Part shown: piece by piece, positions 59,042 through 64,000 of the stretch
How positions within the stretch are numbered: the first letter of the stretch is position 1
Layout of the letters: each line of letters opens with the position of its first letter
DNA from: Hallerella sp964397425
Lineage (GTDB): Bacteria; Fibrobacterota; Fibrobacteria; Fibrobacterales; Fibrobacteraceae
DNA length: 64,000 bases
Reading direction: 5' to 3'
NCBI GenBank assembly: GCA_964397425.1
Contig: CAYNID010000007.1
Coordinates: 1-64,000 of the forward strand
Program-made: the position numbers and the translations under genes
The notes under the pieces: model-generated
The model's input: only the letters and a program-made list of their open reading frames with translations
Databases searched by the model: none
What the model was told of the DNA's origin: nothing

Positions 59042-59668
59042 ATGCATCGTTTTATCGTTGTAGATTACAATGCCGGAAATTTGACTTCCGTATTGAATGC
59101 GTTTGCGCATCTCGGTGTGGACGTGAAAGCCTCCCGGGATCCTTCTGAAATCGCAGAAGCGGAAAGGCTTGTTTTTCCGGGTGTCGGGGCTGCCCGTTCC
59201 GCCATGCAGACGCTAGAAACTTCTGGCATCGGCAAGGCGATTGCACGCGTTGTCGAAAGGAAGCGTCCCGTGCTCGGCATCTGTATCGGCTGCCAGATTA
59301 TTTTGGAATCCAGCGAAGAAAACGGTGGCGTGGACACGTTGGGATTTATCAAAGGAAACGCTGTCCGCTTTCGGGATGAAGAGGGCATCAAGATTCCCCA
59401 CATGGGATGGAATCAGGTGCGTCTTGTGAAAAAACATCCTTTGTTCGAAGGCATTCCGGACGGCAGCGATTTTTACTTTGTACATTCTTATCATCCGGCA
59501 GGGATTTTGCCGGAAAACGTTTTGACAGAAACGACTTATGGTTCCCAGAAATTTGTTTCTGCAGTTTGCAAAGAGAACCTTGTCGCTGCGCAATTCCATT
59601 TGGAAAAAAGTGGCGACGTGGGGCTCCGCGTTTTGAAAAACTTCAGTACTTGGAGTGGTTCATGCTGA
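59042..59668 (+). CDS. hisH: Imidazole glycerol phosphate synthase, glutaminase subunit
   Basis: 208 residues from the ATG at 59042, preceded by AAAGG; upstream in-frame codons lie inside fumarase. Class I glutaminase triad: Cys in VLGICIGCQII, His and Glu in QFHLEKSGDVG (the usual Pro of HPEKS is Leu). It supplies ammonia to HisF. Its stop overlaps the hisF start by 7 nt. Histidine genes are scattered: hisD is 17 kb away and other his genes are absent. Confidence 0.95.
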   Translation: MHRFIVVDYNAGNLTSVLNAFAHLGVDVKASRDPSEIAEAERLVFPGVGAARSAMQTLETSGIGKAIARVVERKRPVLGICIGCQIILESSEENGGVDTLGFIKGNAVRFRDEEGIKIPHMGWNQVRLVKKHPLFEGIPDGSDFYFVHSYHPAGILPENVLTETTYGSQKFVSAVCKENLVAAQFHLEKSGDVGLRVLKNFSTWSGSC

Positions 59669-60438
59669 CAAAGCGCTTGATCATCTGCTTGGATGTTCGG
59701 AACCGCAAGGTGACGAAAGGGGTCAAATTCAAAGGCAACGTCGATATCGGAGATCCCGTGGAAATGGGGGCAAAATACAGTGCGGACGGTGTTGATGAGC
59801 TGGTCTTTTACGATATTACCGCCAGTGCGGAAAATCGCCCGTGCGATTTGGAAATGGTGAAGGACATTGCCAAAAACGTCTTCATTCCGTTTGCTGTTGG
59901 CGGCGGAATCCGTTCTTTGGACGATATGCACCAGGTCCTTTTGGCTGGCGCGGAAAAAGTGAGCGTGAACAGCTTGGCTGTCGTCCACCCGGAAATCATT
60001 GAACAGGGGGCGAAAGCTTTTGGCAACCAGTGCATTGTTCTTGGAATGGATGCAAAACGTGTCGGAGTTTCTGAAAAATTTCCATCCGGCTACGAAATTT
60101 ATGTCAAGGGCGGTCGCGCGGCGACGGGCCTCGATGCCGTTGAATGGGCGAAAAAGGCGGAATCTCTGGGGGCTGGAGAAATTTGCCTGAACGCCATGGA
60201 CACGGATGGTGTCCGGGATGGTTACGAACTCGAAATTACAGACAAAGTAGCGAAAGCGGTGAAAATTCCGGTGATAGCTTCGGGTGGAGCCGGCAAGCCG
60301 TCGCATATCGCGGAGCTTTTCGAAAAAACGGCAGCGGATGCCGCCCTTGTCGCAAGCATGGTACATTTTGGCGATTATACCGTTGCGCAAATTAAAGAAG
60401 AAATGGCCAAGTCGAATATTCCGGTGAGGAAAATCTGA
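59662..60438 (+). CDS. hisF: Imidazole glycerol phosphate synthase, cyclase subunit
   Basis: 258 residues from the ATG at 59662, overlapping hisH. A TIM barrel with the two catalytic aspartates in IICLDVRNRKVTKG and LGMDAKRV, and phosphate-binding words AVGGGIRSLDD and ASGGAGKP. It forms imidazole glycerol phosphate and AICAR from PRFAR and ammonia. tldD follows 2 nt later. Confidence 0.96.
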   Translation: MLTKRLIICLDVRNRKVTKGVKFKGNVDIGDPVEMGAKYSADGVDELVFYDITASAENRPCDLEMVKDIAKNVFIPFAVGGGIRSLDDMHQVLLAGAEKVSVNSLAVVHPEIIEQGAKAFGNQCIVLGMDAKRVGVSEKFPSGYEIYVKGGRAATGLDAVEWAKKAESLGAGEICLNAMDTDGVRDGYELEITDKVAKAVKIPVIASGGAGKPSHIAELFEKTAADAALVASMVHFGDYTVAQIKEEMAKSNIPVRKI

Positions 60439-60440
60439 AC

Positions 60441-61823
60441 ATGAACCAGGACGTTGCGGAATCCATTCTCGAAGCGGGAAAAAGTTATGGCGCGGATTAC
60501 GTGGAAATTTTTGAAGAAGAATCCCGTTCTTCGGCACTATCCCTCAAAGACAGGAAAGTGGAATCGGCTTCTGCCGGGACTGATTTCGGCATCGGTGTCC
60601 GGCTTTTGTATGGAACCGAAGTCCTGTATGCTTACACCAGCGAAGAAAGCAAAGACGCTTTGCTGAACATGGTGAAAACGCTGGCGTTTGGGCGGAGTGG
60701 AAAGTCTAAAAGCGGCGAGTTCAAATACAACCCGGCGCAAAACAAATTTGGCCTCGATAATCCGGCTTTCAAAGATCCGCGGATTTTGGGAAATGGGTAC
60801 AAGCTGGATTTCTTGCACGCCGCAGATGACGAAGCGCGCCGCGTTTCGGATAGAATTTGTCAAGTGGCGGTGAGCGTTGCCGATACAGTTTCCCTCGTGA
60901 ACATCATTGCATCGAATGGAGTGAACGTCAGCGACTTCCGCTGCCATACGCGCTTCGCGGTCAATGTCACGGCGGGGGACGGCGCAGAAAAAATCGTATC
61001 CCGTGAAGCTCCCGGCGCTTTGGCTGGTTACGAAGCGCTTGAAAATTTCCACGTGCGGGATTTGGCCCGGTCGGCGGCGGAACGTTCTTTGCGGATGCTC
61101 GATGCCGGTTATATTGGCGGCGGAATCATGCCGGTGGTGATGGGGCCGGGTTTTGGCGGAGTCATTTTCCACGAAGCGGTCGGGCATCCCCTGGAAACCG
61201 AAGCGATTCGGCATGGAGCGAGTCCGTTTTGCGGAAAACTGGGACAGGTCGTGGCGAATCCCTGCTTGACCGCAGTCGATGACGGAACGATTCCGGGAGC
61301 GTGGGGCAGTGTGGCTGTTGATGATGAAGGCATGCCGTCGGAACGGACTGTCCTCATTGAAAATGGCGTGCTCAAAAATTATATGTCCGATATGGTCGGC
61401 GCAATGGAAGTCGGCTGTGCGAGGACGGGAAGCGCCCGCAGAGAATCTTACAAGTATGCCCCGGTCAGCCGGATGCGCAACACGTTCATCGCGCCGGGAA
61501 AAGATTCTTTTGATGACATGATTGCTAGCGTAGATCAGGGGCTGTATGCAGCCAAGATGGCCGGCGGCTCTGTGAATCCGGCAACGGGAGAATTCAATTT
61601 TGCCGTCGAAGAAGGTTATGAAATTCAGCACGGGCGAATTGGAAGGCCTGTCCGCGGAGCGACTCTCATCGGCAAAGGGGATGAAGTTTTACGGGGAATA
61701 TCAATGGTCGGAAACGATCTTTCGATTGCGGCGGGAATTTGCGGTGCCGCTTCGGGGAGCGTCCCGGTGACGGTGGGGCAGCCGACGATTAAAGTGGATT
61801 CGATTCTTGTCGGGGGAAGATAA
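60441..61823 (+). CDS. tldD: TldD-family metalloprotease
   Basis: 460 residues. The HExxxH zinc motif is FHEAVGH (H244, H248), with the third ligand expected in the C-terminal domain (AAGICGAASGSVPVTVGQP contains the usual cysteine). TldD works with TldE/PmbA to degrade unfolded or linear peptides, for example in microcin maturation and CcdA turnover. No tldE gene is adjacent, so it may pair in trans or act alone. It starts 2 nt after hisF and ends 3 nt before the C25 protease, so all are probably co-transcribed. Confidence 0.94.
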   Translation: MNQDVAESILEAGKSYGADYVEIFEEESRSSALSLKDRKVESASAGTDFGIGVRLLYGTEVLYAYTSEESKDALLNMVKTLAFGRSGKSKSGEFKYNPAQNKFGLDNPAFKDPRILGNGYKLDFLHAADDEARRVSDRICQVAVSVADTVSLVNIIASNGVNVSDFRCHTRFAVNVTAGDGAEKIVSREAPGALAGYEALENFHVRDLARSAAERSLRMLDAGYIGGGIMPVVMGPGFGGVIFHEAVGHPLETEAIRHGASPFCGKLGQVVANPCLTAVDDGTIPGAWGSVAVDDEGMPSERTVLIENGVLKNYMSDMVGAMEVGCARTGSARRESYKYAPVSRMRNTFIAPGKDSFDDMIASVDQGLYAAKMAGGSVNPATGEFNFAVEEGYEIQHGRIGRPVRGATLIGKGDEVLRGISMVGNDLSIAAGICGAASGSVPVTVGQPTIKVDSILVGGR

Positions 61824-61826
61824 CCG

Positions 61827-64000
61827 GTGCGCTTTTTCGCCATAGTCATTGCATTCTTCACGTCGGCGCTGTGGGCTTTCGAAACGCTGGAAGACTCCAA
61901 GGCGCGATTTGTTTTCAAGGATGGAATCGCGGACACCGCTCCGGTGGACTGTGACGGTGGCTCTTATCACTTGCTCCCGGAAAACGCCTTTTACAAAAAA
62001 GGCTCCGGCACGCCTTACCGCGTGTATCGAATCGCTTTGCCATCGAAGTCGAAACCGACTGTCGTTGTCAAGGATTCCGTGCGGACGATTTTTTCAAAGC
62101 CCTGGTGCAAATCCGATTCTCTGAAAAGCGGTTCTGTCGAAGTGTTCGCGCCAAAGCTCCGCGATGGAGTCTGGGTGACAGACGTTTGGGTTCCGCTGCT
62201 CCAGGTTTCCGGCTCTTCAGTCAGCGTCCGCGAAAAATTTCAGGTGGACGTTTCGTTTTCCGGAAATCCGCAGAACAAACGTCCGGGGAAACGCCTTTTG
62301 GAACAGGTTCTGAATCCGAAAGGGGCTTCTTCTTTTGGAACTTCGGCGAATACGGCTAGGGCCCTGCGCAAAGCGGCGGCTTCGAATCTTTCGGGCATGA
62401 ATTGGATGGTGCGGATTTCTGTGGGTGACAGGGACAACGGCAGCCTTGCGGAAGACGGCTTGTACGCGCTGACTTACAAGCAGGTTTACAATGCATGCCG
62501 GGAAGCGTTCCGCGCTTCGGATTGCGAAGGGATTCCGATAGACAAGATTCGCCTTTACGGTGCGCCGCAAGACACCATGCCCGACGTTATCTCCGGGGCT
62601 GCGGAAATCATTCCAAACCGTTTGTTCGAAATTCCTCTTGATGTCCGCGACCATGGGCCGAATTCCCTTTCGGCGGATGGAACTTTTGATGACGGCGACA
62701 CGCTGTTCTTTGTCGGTTATGGAACGTCGATGTGGAAACGCGTCGATTTGGAAGATTCGAAAATTTCGGGAAACGGCATGGATTATTACTACTCCTCTTC
62801 ACCGTATAGTTTTTTCCAGTACTTTCAGCTGGGTTGGAACTCTAGCGGCAAAGGCGCGCGCCTTTCGACTGTCGCGTCGCCGTCTTCGGGCGAAGAAGTG
62901 CCCGTGTTGCGTTATGTCCGGACCGAAAAGGATGCCCTTTTGCGCGATATGTATTTTGGCGGAGCGAATGGTTTAGAAGAATCCAGTGGAAAAGAATGGT
63001 TCTGGTTTTGGAATCCGCCCAACGATTCCCTCGAAATTTCTTCCGCATCCCTGTTTTCATCCCGTACAAACTCCCTTCCGGGATTTGTTTCGGGCGGGAA
63101 AACGTATCTGTCCGTTTCTTATGTTCCCCATAGTCAAACCGCCGAGGTGACTGCCCGCTTTGCGTTTACGGTCAATGGGGAAACGTATTCTGAATTCGCC
63201 CGCCGTTTGCCCGGTGGAAATTATGAAATCGCCTCGCCGAAGTTGAAAGCGGCGGACAACGTGTTTTCGGCGAAACTTCTCCCGAACGGCGTTTCGTATG
63301 ATCGCTTTGACGGCTTTTCCATCGCTTATGAATGGAAGCCTTTTCTGGTGAATGATTCTGCGGAATGGATATTTCCTGGGCGGCGGGGTGGCAAAGTCCG
63401 CATTCCCATTTCGGTGGGAAAGGATGCCCGGGTGATGAAATTCAGTCAATTCGAACCGGTCGGTTTGATTGCTCCTCAGGACGGTTTTTTGTTCGATAGC
63501 CTTGCGGCTTCTTCCGATACGCGTTACCTTGTGTACAACAGCAAAAAGTTCCGCCACCCAAAAGTGGAACCGATTCCCCTCCGCGTTTCGGGAACGTTAG
63601 CGGATATTTCCCGGATTTCGTCTAAAACGGAATATGTCATTATCGCCCCCGAAGCCTTTCAAGTGCCCGCGGTGGAACTTGCCAAATTCCGTTCCGAAGG
63701 CAAGGCGTTCGCATCTTACAACACGGCCGTCGTTTTGGCGGAAGATATTTACCGGCATTATACCGGCGGTGCGCCAGATCCTGTCGCCATCCGGAATTAC
63801 CTGGCGTATGCCCGGAGCGTTTCACCCCAGTTGACTTATGCGCTGTTAGCGGGGAACGGGCATTTTGATTATCGCGGACTCCATGCGGAATTCAAGGAAA
63901 ACTGGCTTCCTCCGTTTGAAAAGGAAGATGCCGTTTCGGAAGACTTTTTCGCCGTTTTGGATTCGGGAGAAAGGGTCTTGCGGGGCGATTACGATCTGGA
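61827..64000 (+). CDS. Gingipain-family C25 protease, PorU-like (3' end beyond window)
   Basis: More than 724 residues; no stop is reached at the window edge. The start is a GTG with GGGGGAAG upstream. A signal peptide (VRFFAIVIAFFTSALWA) precedes a long N-terminal region of beta-rich sequence (DDGDTLFFVGYGTSMWKRV). The C25 domain begins near residue 590 with EYVIIAPEAFQ, then ELAKFRSEGKAF and AIRNYLAYARS. The catalytic-histidine word is LLAGNGHFDYRG (H679). The nucleophilic cysteine would lie downstream. In Bacteroidota PorU is the surface sortase of type IX secretion. The match fits a PorU-like role, but the end is needed to decide. Confidence 0.8.
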   Translation, partial: MRFFAIVIAFFTSALWAFETLEDSKARFVFKDGIADTAPVDCDGGSYHLLPENAFYKKGSGTPYRVYRIALPSKSKPTVVVKDSVRTIFSKPWCKSDSLKSGSVEVFAPKLRDGVWVTDVWVPLLQVSGSSVSVREKFQVDVSFSGNPQNKRPGKRLLEQVLNPKGASSFGTSANTARALRKAAASNLSGMNWMVRISVGDRDNGSLAEDGLYALTYKQVYNACREAFRASDCEGIPIDKIRLYGAPQDTMPDVISGAAEIIPNRLFEIPLDVRDHGPNSLSADGTFDDGDTLFFVGYGTSMWKRVDLEDSKISGNGMDYYYSSSPYSFFQYFQLGWNSSGKGARLSTVASPSSGEEVPVLRYVRTEKDALLRDMYFGGANGLEESSGKEWFWFWNPPNDSLEISSASLFSSRTNSLPGFVSGGKTYLSVSYVPHSQTAEVTARFAFTVNGETYSEFARRLPGGNYEIASPKLKAADNVFSAKLLPNGVSYDRFDGFSIAYEWKPFLVNDSAEWIFPGRRGGKVRIPISVGKDARVMKFSQFEPVGLIAPQDGFLFDSLAASSDTRYLVYNSKKFRHPKVEPIPLRVSGTLADISRISSKTEYVIIAPEAFQVPAVELAKFRSEGKAFASYNTAVVLAEDIYRHYTGGAPDPVAIRNYLAYARSVSPQLTYALLAGNGHFDYRGLHAEFKENWLPPFEKEDAVSEDFFAVLDSGERVLRGDYDL

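Noticed and set aside
1..64000. tRNA genes
   Set aside because: I looked for the GGTTCGA-type T-loop with matching acceptor ends and saw none. A covariance-model scan would be decisive.

Overview
The window looks like a draft-assembly contig from the Fibrobacterota, most likely the genus Fibrobacter (gut, anaerobic, Gram-negative type envelope); this is an inference. The supports are many signal-peptide outer-membrane proteins and lipoproteins, a gingipain/PorU-like C25 protease and a FlgD-like C-terminal domain of the kind used by type IX secretion, a class I fumarase and cimA-type isoleucine route, weak Shine-Dalgarno usage, and a recurring promoter element TAnnTTTG otherwise known from Bacteroidota. 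A run of exactly 100 N at 46512-46611 marks an assembly gap. Apart from a short accessory island the window is ordinary chromosome, densely packed, with many ATGA or TGATG stop/start overlaps.

Layout. 0.1-7.2 kb (minus strand): alanine racemase; a glnK-amtB nitrogen operon with a near-perfect sigma-54 promoter; a lipoprotein-phoH-pgpH operon. 7.3-9.3 kb (plus): RNase P RNA, a Na+/Ca2+-type antiporter and a transglutaminase-like protein. 9.3-12.8 kb (minus): aroA overlapping a PBP4 carboxypeptidase fused to a DUF1460 domain. 12.9-16.8 kb: a lone cyclic-nucleotide-binding domain, gpmA, an aminopeptidase P and an outer-membrane protein. 16.8-24.6 kb (plus): two tandem giant fusions (MFS transporter + PlsC acyltransferase + AMP-dependent acyl ligase) followed by a membrane protein, probably a lysophospholipid re-acylation system. 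24.8-27 kb: nitroreductase, uracil-DNA-glycosylase-like protein, outer-membrane protein. 27.4-31.3 kb (minus): a five-gene operon ending in a HAD protein. 31.4-35.3 kb (plus): MoxR-DUF58-transglutaminase module. 35.3-39.5 kb: Wza-like export lipoprotein, two very small proteins, LysM lytic transglycosylase, DJ-1 protein. 39.5-49.4 kb: cimA-hisD, a SpoU methyltransferase with metG, a repeat-rich porin split by the gap, a PIN protein, gatB and a small membrane protein.

49.4-55.4 kb is the accessory island: decayed gene fragments, a broken IS200/IS605 element, a frameshifted DUF4417-type gene, an EndoU toxin remnant with a candidate immunity gene, a second fragment that lacks a start codon, a zinc-ribbon membrane protein and a GIY-YIG-like protein. 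55.4-64 kb returns to housekeeping: hflX, a repeat-rich membrane protein, fumarase, hisH-hisF, tldD, and a C25 protease that runs off the right edge.

Three signals go beyond gene content. First, TAnnTTTG stands at promoter distance from at least eight transcription units, calibrated by the structurally defined 5' end of rnpB, and in several genes it sits only 5 nt before the start codon, implying leaderless mRNAs. Second, a dispersed intergenic repeat family has four copies. Third, the island holds toxin remnants. I saw no tRNA, no CRISPR array and no clear new defence system.
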